DNA of 17,426 bases from JAZKDW01 sp040387375 (GTDB lineage: Bacteria; Pseudomonadota; Gammaproteobacteria; Burkholderiales; Burkholderiaceae_D): contig JAZKDW010000077.1 of NCBI GenBank assembly GCA_040387375.1, positions 1 through 17,426 of the forward strand, written 5' to 3'. A model generated the notes under the pieces. It had not been told where the DNA came from and made no database searches. It was given only the letters and a program-made list of their open reading frames with translations. A program made the translations under genes and the position numbers. Shown here piece after piece: positions 7,666 to 14,691 of this stretch; positions within the stretch are counted from its first letter, which is position 1, and every line of letters starts with the position of its first letter.

Positions 7666-9374
7666 GTTGTCTGTTCCTGGGCCAGCTCATGCGGGAAATA
7701 GCGGATCACACAATCGACCGGATTCGGCGCTGCCTGTCCGAGTCCGCAAATCGACGCGTCGCGCATCACCGCGGACAGGTCTTCGAGCAAGGGAATATCC
7801 CATACCGGCTGTTCGATCAGCGCCAGTGCCTTGGCGGTGCCGACGCGGCACGGCGTGCATTGGCCGCACGACTCTTCCTTGAAGAACCGCATCAGGTTGC
7901 GCGCCGCGCCGGCCGCGGTATCGTGGTCGGACAGCACGATGATCGCCGCCGAACCGATGAAACAGCCAAACGGCTGCAGCGTATCGAAGTCGAGCGGAAT
8001 CGTATTCATGGCCGCCGGCAGGATGCCCCCCGATGCGCCGCCCGGCAGGTAGGCATAAAAACGGTGGCCGTCCTGCATGCCGCCGCAATAGTCGTCGATC
8101 AGTTGCTGGATCGTGATGCCGGCGGGCGCCACACGCACGCCGGGGTTCCTGACCCGGCCGGAGACCGAAAACGAGCGCAATCCCTTGCGGCCATTCAGCC
8201 CGTGCGAGGCAAACCACGCACCGCCCTTCTCCAGGATCTCGCGCACCCAATACAGGGTTTCGACATTGTGCGCCAGCGTCGGCCGTCCGAACAAACCCAC
8301 CTGCGCCACATAGGGCGGACGCAGCCTTGGCATGCCGCGCTTGCCTTCGATCGATTCGATCATCGCCGACTCTTCGCCGCAGATATAGGCGCCGGCGCCG
8401 CGCCGCAGATGGATGGCGGGCAAACCTGCAATCGGCGGCGCTGCATGCAGCTGCGCGAGTTCGGCTTCCAGCATGGCGCGGCAGCCGTGGTATTCGTCGC
8501 GCAGGTAAATGTAGATGTCGGATACGCCGACCGCCCAGGCCGCGATCAGCATGCCTTCCAGGAAACGGTGCGGATCACGCTCGAGATACACACGGTCCTT
8601 GAAGGTGCCGGGTTCACCCTCGTCGATGTTGACCGTCATCAGGCGCGGACCGTTTTCGGCGCGCACGATGCGCCACTTGCGGCCGGCCGGAAAACCGGCG
8701 CCGCCGAGGCCGCGCAACGACGAGTCTTCCATCGTCGACAGCACCGACTCAACATCGATCGCACCGCTGGCGCACTGTTTCAACAGGCGGTATCCACCTT
8801 CCGACTGGTAATTCGCATAGTCGATGAAGCCATGCGGAATATGCCGGGTAGCGCCAACCGCGACCGTTGCCTGTACCTTGTCGCAGTTCGCTGCCGCAAT
8901 CGGAAATTGCCCGACCACCACCGCTGGCGCCTGTTCACAACGGCCGATGCAGGGTGCGGCAAGCACCCGCACGTCCTGACCCAGCAGCGCCGGCAATCTA
9001 TCCAGCAAATCCCGGGCGCCGGCCATCTCGCACGACAGGCCATCACACACGCGCACCGTCAATCCGGCGGCGCCATCCTCACCTTCCCTGACCACATCGA
9101 AGTGATGATAGAAAGATGCCACCTCGTATACTTCGGTTTGCGCCAGCCGCATTTCCTGGGCCAACGCTGCCAGATGGGCGGTCGTCAGCTGACCGTAGCG
9201 GTCGTTGATCAGGTGCAGATGTTCGATCAGCAGGTCGCGCCGGCGCGCGGCATGACCAAGCAGCGCCTGCACTTCCGCCAGCGCCGCAGGATCAACGCGG
9301 CGTCCCTTCGGCGCCTGGCGTTTGCGTTCTTTCGTGACTGCCTGGACCGTAATCGGAATAACTCTCTGTTTCAA
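7662..9374 (-). CDS. fdwB: NAD-dependent formate dehydrogenase, fused NuoE-NuoF beta subunit (FdwB/Fdh1B type)
   Basis: This 570-residue diaphorase subunit passes electrons from the catalytic subunit to NAD+. Residues about 30-175 are a NuoE thioredoxin-like domain with a [2Fe-2S] set C110, C115, C142, C146. Residues about 200-570 are NuoF: FMN loop RGLGGAGFPAG (221-231), IDEGEPGTFKDR (250-261), NAD(H)-region GAGAYICGEESAMIE (326-340), and a [4Fe-4S] set C503/506/509 and C543. The fusion and length fit FdwB/Fdh1B (about 560-570 residues). The start is TTG: an in-frame TGA lies six codons upstream (9393-9395), no early in-frame ATG exists, and a GAGG element precedes TTG by about 6 nt. It is the first gene of the operon and is divergent from the ModE-like regulator. 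Confidence 0.93.
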   Translation of the reverse strand: MKQRVIPITVQAVTKERKRQAPKGRRVDPAALAEVQALLGHAARRRDLLIEHLHLINDRYGQLTTAHLAALAQEMRLAQTEVYEVASFYHHFDVVREGEDGAAGLTVRVCDGLSCEMAGARDLLDRLPALLGQDVRVLAAPCIGRCEQAPAVVVGQFPIAAANCDKVQATVAVGATRHIPHGFIDYANYQSEGGYRLLKQCASGAIDVESVLSTMEDSSLRGLGGAGFPAGRKWRIVRAENGPRLMTVNIDEGEPGTFKDRVYLERDPHRFLEGMLIAAWAVGVSDIYIYLRDEYHGCRAMLEAELAQLHAAPPIAGLPAIHLRRGAGAYICGEESAMIESIEGKRGMPRLRPPYVAQVGLFGRPTLAHNVETLYWVREILEKGGAWFASHGLNGRKGLRSFSVSGRVRNPGVRVAPAGITIQQLIDDYCGGMQDGHRFYAYLPGGASGGILPAAMNTIPLDFDTLQPFGCFIGSAAIIVLSDHDTAAGAARNLMRFFKEESCGQCTPCRVGTAKALALIEQPVWDIPLLEDLSAVMRDASICGLGQAAPNPVDCVIRYFPHELAQEQTT

Positions 9375-9429
9375 ACCAACCTCGCCTGTTCTTCATCGCC
9401 ATGCCTGCCGGCCATATGCTTTCGATTGC

Positions 9430-9444
9430 CTATATGCGCTATAG
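9430..9444. promoter_or_regulatory. Candidate operator in the divergent fdwB / regulator spacer
   Basis: CTATATGCGCTATAG is an inverted repeat with 5-bp arms and a 5-nt spacer. It lies midway in the 154-bp spacer between the fdwB start and the regulator start at 9529. TATA-rich inverted repeats are typical of ModE-type operators, and the regulator next door has a ModE-like DNA-binding domain, so it may bind here. A related CTATAGTTCCGC occurs upstream of apbC at 4784-4795, compared with CTATAGTTGCCGC at 9440-9452. No convincing -35/-10 pair was found for either gene. Confidence 0.35.
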
Positions 9445-9528
9445 TTGCCGCAGTTTCCCAGTTACCTGCTAGACGCATCGCAAGTTAGCACCGGCAAAAT
9501 TTTTAATCAATAAGCTCTAAAAAGCATA

Positions 9529-10620
9529 ATGTTCAAGGTCACCATCAATCCGCACTGGGAAATTTCCCGCGACGGCGCGCCCGCGCTGGATACGGCGGCA
9601 CTGCCAGGCTTGCTGCGCGCAATCCAGCAAACCGGCTCCATCGCGCAAGCGACCCAGGCCGTGGGCCTGTCGTATCGTTATGCCTGGGGCATGCTGCGCG
9701 AGGCGGAAAAAATGTTCGGCACCAGCTTGATGACGACCGACCGCGGCCGCGGCACAAAACTGACTTTGCTGGCTGAAAAACTGATCTGGGCGGACCGCCG
9801 GATTGCGGCCCGCTTGTCGCCAATGCTGGAAAGCCTGGCATCCGAACTGGAAAACGAACTGGACAAGACCGTGACCGGCATGTCAAGGGCGATCCGGCTC
9901 GATGCCAGCCACGGATTTGCCGTCGCCGCCTTCCTCAACCACATCAATGCCGCGCAACTGCCAATTGAACTGCGTTACCGCAACAGCACCGATGCCGTCG
10001 CCGCACTGTCGCGGCGCGAATGCGACCTTGCCGGCTTCCATGTACCGCTAGGTGAGTTCGAGCGTTCCGCGGCCGCGCATTACCGCCAGTGGCTGGATCC
10101 GAAAACACATAACCTGATCCATCTTGCCGTGCGCAACCAGGGATTGTTCGTGGCGGCAGGCAATCCGCTCGGCATCCGCGGCCTGGCTGACTTGCGCCGG
10201 CGGGATGTGCGTTTTGTCAATCGCCAGGCCGGCTCGGGCACACGCATGTTACTGGAGCTGATGCTGGCGGACATGTCGGTGCCGGTGCACGACATCAACG
10301 GATTTGAAAACGCGGAATTCACCCATTCGGCGGTGGCCGCCTTCATCGCCAGCGGCATGGCCGATGCCGGCCTCGGTGTGCAAACCGCCGCCGAACGCTT
10401 CGGACTGGAATTCATTCCGCTGCTGCGCGAGCGCTATTTCCTGGCACTGCCGATCGCATCGATGGAAGACGCATTGATGCAGCAGGTGCTGCTCATACTG
10501 CAGTCTGCATCCTTCCGCGACGTGGTAGATGGCTTGCCGGGATATGATGCGGGGGAAACGGGCACGGTGTTGTCGCTGGATGCAGCCTTCGGGGAACCGA
10601 CGCGCCTCGCCAGCGGCTGA
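9529..10620 (+). CDS. ModE-like transcriptional regulator with periplasmic-molybdate-binding-like domain
   Basis: This 363-residue protein is a two-part regulator. Residues about 20-95 form a ModE/LysR-type winged helix-turn-helix (LLRAIQQTGSIAQATQAVGL, then SYRYAWGMLREAEKMFG and a wing GRGTKLT). Residues about 120-340 form a PBP-like domain of the COG1910/PF12727 type, with a conserved RFVNRQAGSGTR (228-239) and a THSAVAAFIASGMADAGLGV stretch (265-284). There is no TOBE/Mop domain, so the PBP-like part is presumably the ligand sensor; an oxyanion or cofactor precursor is possible. It has no signal peptide. It diverges from the formate dehydrogenase operon and lies 48 bp upstream of mobA, which suggests control of one or both in response to Mo or W. 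The regulatory target is inferred. Confidence 0.88.
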   Translation: MFKVTINPHWEISRDGAPALDTAALPGLLRAIQQTGSIAQATQAVGLSYRYAWGMLREAEKMFGTSLMTTDRGRGTKLTLLAEKLIWADRRIAARLSPMLESLASELENELDKTVTGMSRAIRLDASHGFAVAAFLNHINAAQLPIELRYRNSTDAVAALSRRECDLAGFHVPLGEFERSAAAHYRQWLDPKTHNLIHLAVRNQGLFVAAGNPLGIRGLADLRRRDVRFVNRQAGSGTRMLLELMLADMSVPVHDINGFENAEFTHSAVAAFIASGMADAGLGVQTAAERFGLEFIPLLRERYFLALPIASMEDALMQQVLLILQSASFRDVVDGLPGYDAGETGTVLSLDAAFGEPTRLASG

Positions 10621-10633
10621 TGTGCCGGCACAT
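10620..10633. promoter_or_regulatory. 14-bp perfect palindrome between regulator and mobA
   Basis: ATGTGCCGGCACAT is a perfect 14-bp palindrome starting at the last base of the regulator stop codon. It is followed by TGAC and five T residues (10637-10641). It could be an operator for mobA or a very weak terminator. The lack of a loop makes a stable RNA hairpin doubtful. Confidence 0.3.
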
Positions 10634-10668
10634 GACTTTTTACACTCACACATACACGGACTTCTATC

Positions 10669-11262
10669 ATGGATAGCAATCAGATTACCGGCCTGATCCT
10701 GGCCGGCGGCCGCGGCTCCCGCATGGGCGGCGTCGACAAGGGGTTGCAGCCATTTCGCGGCGCGCCGATGGCATTGCATGTGATGATGCGGCTGTCACCC
10801 CAGGTCGGCGCCATCATGATCAATGCCAACCAGAATCTCGCGCCCTATGAATCCTTCGGCGTGCCGGTGTGGCCGGACGAGTTGCAAGGTTTTGCCGGGC
10901 CGCTGGCCGGCTTGCATGCCGGCCTGATCCACTGCGGTACCGAATATCTGGTGACCTCACCCTGCGATTCCCCCTTCCTGCCGCTCGACCTGGTCGAGCG
11001 CCTGGGCAACGCGCTCGAGACGCACCAGACCGACCTTGCCGTGGCGGTCACGGGAGAGGGTGAATCACGCCAGCCGCATCCGGTGTTTTGCCTGATGACG
11101 AGCGCCCTGCTGCCCCATCTGACGCAATACCTGCAGGACGGCGGCCGCAAGATCGACGCATGGTATGCGTCTCTGGCCGTGACCGAAGTCCGTTTTGACG
11201 ATGAAGCCGCATTCCGCAATATCAATACGCTGGAAGAGTTGCGGAAATACGAAAATCCCTGA
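10669..11262 (+). CDS. mobA: Molybdenum cofactor guanylyltransferase MobA
   Basis: This 197-residue cytoplasmic enzyme attaches GMP from GTP to Mo-molybdopterin, giving the MGD cofactor that bis-MGD enzymes such as the neighbouring formate dehydrogenase require. Visible motifs are the nucleotide loop LAGGRGSRMGGVDKG (11-25), PDELQGFAGPLAGLHAGL (69-86), the metal-binding SPCDSPFLP with D100, and HPVF (137-140). Length is normal for the family. The ribosome-binding site is weak, but ATG at 10669 places LAGG at the usual distance from the N-terminus. It follows the ModE-like regulator on the same strand, 48 bp downstream, so the two may be co-transcribed. Confidence 0.95.
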   Translation: MDSNQITGLILAGGRGSRMGGVDKGLQPFRGAPMALHVMMRLSPQVGAIMINANQNLAPYESFGVPVWPDELQGFAGPLAGLHAGLIHCGTEYLVTSPCDSPFLPLDLVERLGNALETHQTDLAVAVTGEGESRQPHPVFCLMTSALLPHLTQYLQDGGRKIDAWYASLAVTEVRFDDEAAFRNINTLEELRKYENP

Positions 11263-11379
11263 CAACCGGTCCCTGCCCGCAGCATGAATCCGGACTCTTG
11301 TTTGCGTTAGCGCAAGCGCGGCCTGGGCGGTTTTTGGTAGTGTCCCTTATTACTGTTTCAGATAATAGGAGATACCAAT

Positions 11380-11880
11380 ATGGACCAGCCACTGGATTCA
11401 GGGATGACATCAGAAATCGCGCCCGATGCGATTGGCTTCCTTACCGCTGACCATCGCAAAGTCCAGGCGCTGTTCGATGAATATGACCGGCTGAAGGAAG
11501 ATGGCAGTGCGGAGCAAAAATTTGAAATCGCGAAGAAAGTATGTGGCGAAATCCTGATCCACATGGCGCTTGAGGAAGCGATTTTTTATCCGATCGTGCG
11601 AGAAAAAATCGGCGACGACGATTTGATGAACGAAGCCACGGTCGAACACGACAGCGCAAAGGAACTGATCAGGCAGTTGGGCGAAATCGAGCCCGGCGAC
11701 GAGATTTTCGATGCCAGAATATCGGTCTTGTCCGAGCAGGTCGAACATCACGTCCAGGAAGAAGAATCGGCAATGTTCCCAAAGGTCTTGCTGTCTGAAA
11801 TCGACATTGCCGCGTTGGGCAAGGATCTGAATTCGGCGAGAATCGCCATGCGGAACAACCTCAACCTGCCACCCGAATAA
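11380..11880 (+). CDS. Hemerythrin-like HHE domain protein
   Basis: This 166-residue cytoplasmic four-helix protein is predicted to bind a di-iron centre. Likely ligands are H25 (LTADHRKVQALFDEYD), H61 and E65 (HMALEEAIFYP), H90 (EHDSAKELI), and H123/H124 with E127 or E128 (VEHHVQEEESAMFPK). This is the normal HHE spacing. GGAG lies 8 nt before the ATG. It follows mobA by 117 bp on the same strand, in which I see no clear terminator or promoter. Members of the family handle oxygen, nitric oxide or iron-sulfur repair; which applies here cannot be told. An oxygen-related role near an oxygen-sensitive metalloenzyme is plausible but unproven. Confidence 0.9.
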   Translation: MDQPLDSGMTSEIAPDAIGFLTADHRKVQALFDEYDRLKEDGSAEQKFEIAKKVCGEILIHMALEEAIFYPIVREKIGDDDLMNEATVEHDSAKELIRQLGEIEPGDEIFDARISVLSEQVEHHVQEEESAMFPKVLLSEIDIAALGKDLNSARIAMRNNLNLPPE

Positions 11881-11901
11881 GATAGGCTCTTAGTCCCGGT
11901 G

Positions 11902-12093
11902 TCAGCAACGGCCTTTCATTGCCTGTCCCGGCGGACAAAACGTCCCTAGCGACTTCAGGAAACTGGCTTGTTCATCAAAGTGTTCGACATAAGCTGACAA
12001 ATTGTCTCCACTGCTGCGCAACGGCACATCATGGGCAGAACAAGCCATCAGGGCGCTGCCCAGGAAAATTATTGTTAAAAGAATCTTGTGCAT
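11902..12093 (-). CDS. Small putative lipoprotein with C-terminal CPPGQAMKGRC motif
   Basis: This 63-residue protein has a lipoprotein-type signal (MHKILLTIIFLGSALMAC), with C18 as the probable lipidation site. The lipobox LMAC is slightly off consensus. The short mature chain ends in FCPPGQAMKGRC, a motif recalled from small exported proteins of related bacteria. The two cysteines, nine residues apart at the C-terminus, could form a disulfide in the periplasm. The ribosome-binding site is weak (GGTG, about 6 nt before the start). It is alone on the minus strand, convergent with the hemerythrin gene. Function is unknown. Confidence 0.65.
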   Translation of the reverse strand: MHKILLTIIFLGSALMACSAHDVPLRSSGDNLSAYVEHFDEQASFLKSLGTFCPPGQAMKGRC

Positions 12094-12220
12094 GGCGTCA
12101 CCAGGAGTTGTCTGCGGATTAAGATTCCGTCAGGCTACCCGCATTCCCCGACGCCATCTGTCGGCCAGCGCACATAACAATATAGAAATATTCAGGCCTG
12201 GAAAAACAAGCGCCCGATCT

Positions 12221-12676
12221 TCATCCCGTTTTGGAAGGACAGGAGTCCGGCCCGAACTGCGCGCCGCCTAACGCGCGCCCGTCCAGACTCCGGTAGAAAT
12301 ACGAGACGGTGACACCCTGCCTGAGGAATTTTTCCACATCGCTGCCGCACAACTGGTTCTTCAGGCGCGGCGCGAGCAGTTTATGGAAGTCGCTGGTGCT
12401 GACGTCGCTGCCCTGCACGGTCAGCAGCGTGTAATGATATTTGAGTTGCAGGCCGGGTTCCGCCGTGATCTTGTCGAGGCGCGTCTCCTGATCCACCATC
12501 ACCGGGGTTCGCCGGTTCATGTCAACGCTGAGGCGCTCCAGCGTCTCATCCATGCTGCCGCCACGTTCGTGTACGTCCGCCCTGCTGGTTAAAGCGCCGA
12601 AAAAATCCCCAATGGAGGCAGCGCGGGCGGACAGGCTCATCGACAGCAGGATGCTTACAATCAAAAATCTCAACAC
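12221..12676 (-). CDS. Exported protein of unknown function
   Basis: An open frame extends back to an ATG at 12874, but the best start is GTG at 12676, giving 151 residues. AAGGAG lies 5 nt upstream, and the protein then opens with a clear signal peptide (LRFLIVSILLSMSLSARA, cleavage before or after the next Ala). TTG at 12673 is an alternative with 8-nt spacing. The mature part has no known domain that I recognise. It includes NRRTPVMVDQETRLDKITA, a TYR-rich strand (LKYHYTLLTVQG), two cysteines (LCGSDVEKFLRQG; PDSCPSKTG) and VTVSYFYRSLDGR. It is probably a small periplasmic beta-rich protein. It is transcribed divergently from the metal-uptake operon. Confidence 0.75.
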   Translation of the reverse strand: MLRFLIVSILLSMSLSARAASIGDFFGALTSRADVHERGGSMDETLERLSVDMNRRTPVMVDQETRLDKITAEPGLQLKYHYTLLTVQGSDVSTSDFHKLLAPRLKNQLCGSDVEKFLRQGVTVSYFYRSLDGRALGGAQFGPDSCPSKTG

Positions 12677-12833
12677 GGTCTCTCCTTCACGGGTCCTGAT
12701 TGATGTGCGTATCCTGCTGACATTCCCTGTCTGGACAAGGCAGTCATCATGATGAACGCTTCCGCTGAATTGCGGCTGGATTAATTTTGACCAGTTGCAA
12801 ACGTGCCGCGTTGATAATTCACAGCATTCCGGA

Positions 12834-12862
12834 TTGCCTAACCGATGGCAAACGACTATGCT
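12834..12862 (+). promoter_or_regulatory. Sigma-70-type promoter for the metal-uptake operon, with an overlapping inverted repeat
   Basis: TTGCCT (12834-12839) and TATGCT (12857-12862) are separated by exactly 17 nt. An inverted repeat TTGCC-N8-GGCAA (12834-12851) covers the -35 box and part of the spacer, the usual place for a repressor site. Transcription would begin near 12870, which favours the GTG start at 12910 for the first gene. No recognised Zur consensus was identified. Confidence 0.5.
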
Positions 12863-12909
12863 ATGGGCCCGCATTCAAATTAGCCATCGAGAATCATCCC
12901 CCCATTTCC

Positions 12910-13224
12910 GTGAGAAGCCGCCAACCCATCGTCCATGTCCTGCTGGCGCTATTGCTGCTCTTTTCGCAGCAAGTGGTGTTGGCGCATGCCTTCTCTCATT
13001 TGGCGGAAACCACCCAGCGAACCACCGATAACAAGCAGTTGCCGGCCGAAAAAACCTGCGACCACTACCTGGCGCATGCGCAGGTCGGGGCCGGGCTCAC
13101 CAGCCAGTGCACCCTGCAGCTGGGCATGGCCGGGCATGACACCGTGTTTGCCAGACAGCCGCCGGTTTTGCTGACCGCAACAAGCTTCACCGCCTTTCAG
13201 TCCCGCGCCCCGCCTTCCTTCTAG
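12910..13224 (+). CDS. Small exported His/Cys protein, DUF2946-like
   Basis: This is a 104-residue protein if started at GTG 12910. An ATG at 12787 in the same frame lies upstream of the predicted promoter and would bury the signal sequence. The N-terminus has a hydrophobic signal or anchor (VHVLLALLLLFSQQVVLA) followed by HAFSHLAE. A middle CDHYLAHAQVGAGL with one further Cys suggests metal binding, and the C-terminus FQSRAPPSF resembles the SRAPP ending common in DUF2946 proteins. No good ribosome-binding site is visible, which leaves the start uncertain. It is the first gene of an operon with a porin and a ZnuA/ZnuB pair, so a role in zinc or other metal handling in the envelope is inferred. 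Confidence 0.65.
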   Translation: MRSRQPIVHVLLALLLLFSQQVVLAHAFSHLAETTQRTTDNKQLPAEKTCDHYLAHAQVGAGLTSQCTLQLGMAGHDTVFARQPPVLLTATSFTAFQSRAPPSF

Positions 13225-13299
13225 CTGTTTATCACCACCTCACGAGTCCATGCGATCTGTCGCAGGCTCGATATCGCTCTCAATGTAAAGGTGTTAACC

Positions 13300-14682
13300 A
13301 TGCTTAAAAAAACCGTTATCGCGACGGGGATGGCTGCCGCATTTGGCATGCCGCTTTGCGCTTCAGCAACTGATCTCGCACACATCCGCGACGAGATCCG
13401 TCAAATGAAGGAAAACTACGAAACACGCATCCAGGCGCTCGAAAAGCGCCTGCAGGAAGCGGAAGCAAAACCCGCCAGCACGGCGCAAACACAGGCTGCG
13501 GCTGCCAGCCCGGCGGCGCCGGTGGGCGGCGCTTCCGGCAGCAGATTTAATCCGGAGGTTTCACTGATTCTCGGCGGCACCTACAGCAACCTGTCGCAGG
13601 ATCCACAGCAATACCGGCAGCAGGGATTTGTTCCCGGCGGCGAGGAAGCCGGTCCGGGCAGCCGCGGTTTCAGTCTCGGCGAATCGGAGCTGACCCTGCG
13701 CGCCAGCATCGATCCGCTGCTGGCCGGCCAGCTGACATTTGCGCTTGGCGCGGACAACAGTGTCAGCGTCGAGGAAGCGTACTTCCGTACCCAGGGCCTG
13801 TCCAATGGCCTGACGCTGAAGGGCGGACGTTTTCTGTCATCCATCGGTTATCTCAATAACCGGCATGCACACACCTGGGATTTCGCCGATGCACCGCTGG
13901 CCTATAAAACCTTCTTCGGCGGCCAGTACAAGCCCGATGGCCTGCAGCTGAAATGGCTGGCGCCGACCGAACGTTTTCTCGAGTTGGGGCTGGAAACCGG
14001 CCAGGGTGCGACCTTCCCCGGCACCGACCGCAACAAGAACGGCCTGAATGCGACCGCGCTGTATGCGCATGTCGGTGACGATATCGGCGACAGCGCAAGC
14101 TGGCGCGCGGGTGTGTCTTACCTCAGGACCAAGGCCAGCAACCGGACCGCCGAAGATGTCGCCACCGGCGTCACCAATTCCTTCACCGGCAATTCAGACA
14201 CGCTGATTGTCGATGGCGTCTACAAGTGGTCGCCGGGCGGCAATGCCACCCGGACCAACTTGACGCTGCAGGGCGAATATTTCCGGCGCAAGGAAAAAGG
14301 AGACCTCACCTACGACACGACCTCACAGTCGATCGGACCGGCGCCGGCCGGCTACAGGACGGCACAATCAGGCTGGTACCTGCAAGGTGTTTACCAGTTC
14401 ATGCCGAAATGGCGCACCGGACTGCGCTACGACAAGCTGAATTCGGGGACACCCGAATTCAGACTCATCAGTGACGGCACGCTGGCGCGCCCCACGATTG
14501 GGCAACTGGCTTCCTACAATCCGCATCGCACTTCGCTGATGTTCGATTATTCGCCATCGGAATTCAGCCGTTTCCGGCTGCAGCTGGCGCGGGAAAAATC
14601 GCGTCCCGACGCGGCGGCCGATAACCAGATCCTGCTGCAGTACATCATGAGCCTGGGTGCGCATGGCGCCCATTCTTTCTAA
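13300..14682 (+). CDS. Putative outer-membrane beta-barrel/porin with N-terminal coiled coil
   Basis: This 460-residue protein starts at ATG 13300, preceded by AAAGGTG at a good distance. A GTG at 13291 overlaps that element and is less likely. Signal peptide MLKKTVIATGMAAAFGMPLCASA is followed by a coiled coil (about 25-57, LAHIRDEIRQMKENYETRIQ onward) and an Ala/Pro linker (58-80). A barrel of alternating strands runs to the end, with the usual RFRLQLARE-type last strands. The C-terminal residue is Phe, typical of outer-membrane proteins for BAM recognition. The layout resembles OprO/OprP-like porins with periplasmic coiled-coil trimerisation. No TonB box or plug domain is seen. Its position directly before a ZnuA-like gene suggests metal passage across the outer membrane. 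Confidence 0.8.
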   Translation: MLKKTVIATGMAAAFGMPLCASATDLAHIRDEIRQMKENYETRIQALEKRLQEAEAKPASTAQTQAAAASPAAPVGGASGSRFNPEVSLILGGTYSNLSQDPQQYRQQGFVPGGEEAGPGSRGFSLGESELTLRASIDPLLAGQLTFALGADNSVSVEEAYFRTQGLSNGLTLKGGRFLSSIGYLNNRHAHTWDFADAPLAYKTFFGGQYKPDGLQLKWLAPTERFLELGLETGQGATFPGTDRNKNGLNATALYAHVGDDIGDSASWRAGVSYLRTKASNRTAEDVATGVTNSFTGNSDTLIVDGVYKWSPGGNATRTNLTLQGEYFRRKEKGDLTYDTTSQSIGPAPAGYRTAQSGWYLQGVYQFMPKWRTGLRYDKLNSGTPEFRLISDGTLARPTIGQLASYNPHRTSLMFDYSPSEFSRFRLQLAREKSRPDAAADNQILLQYIMSLGAHGAHSF

Positions 14683-14691
14683 AGGATGCAT

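Noticed and set aside
4846..9374. Respiratory complex I genes (nuoEFG)
   Set aside because: NuoE and NuoF are fused, the NuoG-like subunit has a full bis-MGD catalytic domain with an active-site Cys-His, and no other nuo genes are present.
7689..9488. Plus-strand open frame of 599 codons opposite fdwB
   Set aside because: Fully antisense to a clear NuoE-NuoF fusion, with His/Arg/Gln-rich composition typical of a shadow frame.
11296..11340. Terminator after mobA (TTGCGTTAGCGCAA followed by GGTTTTTGG)
   Set aside because: The stem is only 5 bp and the T-run is 20 nt away, so it is not a convincing intrinsic terminator.
11361..11366. GATAAT as a -10 box for the hemerythrin gene
   Set aside because: Transcription would start after the ribosome-binding site, and no -35 box is present at proper spacing.
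12787..12909. N-terminal extension of the small DUF2946-like protein from ATG 12787
   Set aside because: It would place the promoter inside the coding region and the signal sequence 45 residues in; the extension has no protein-like character.
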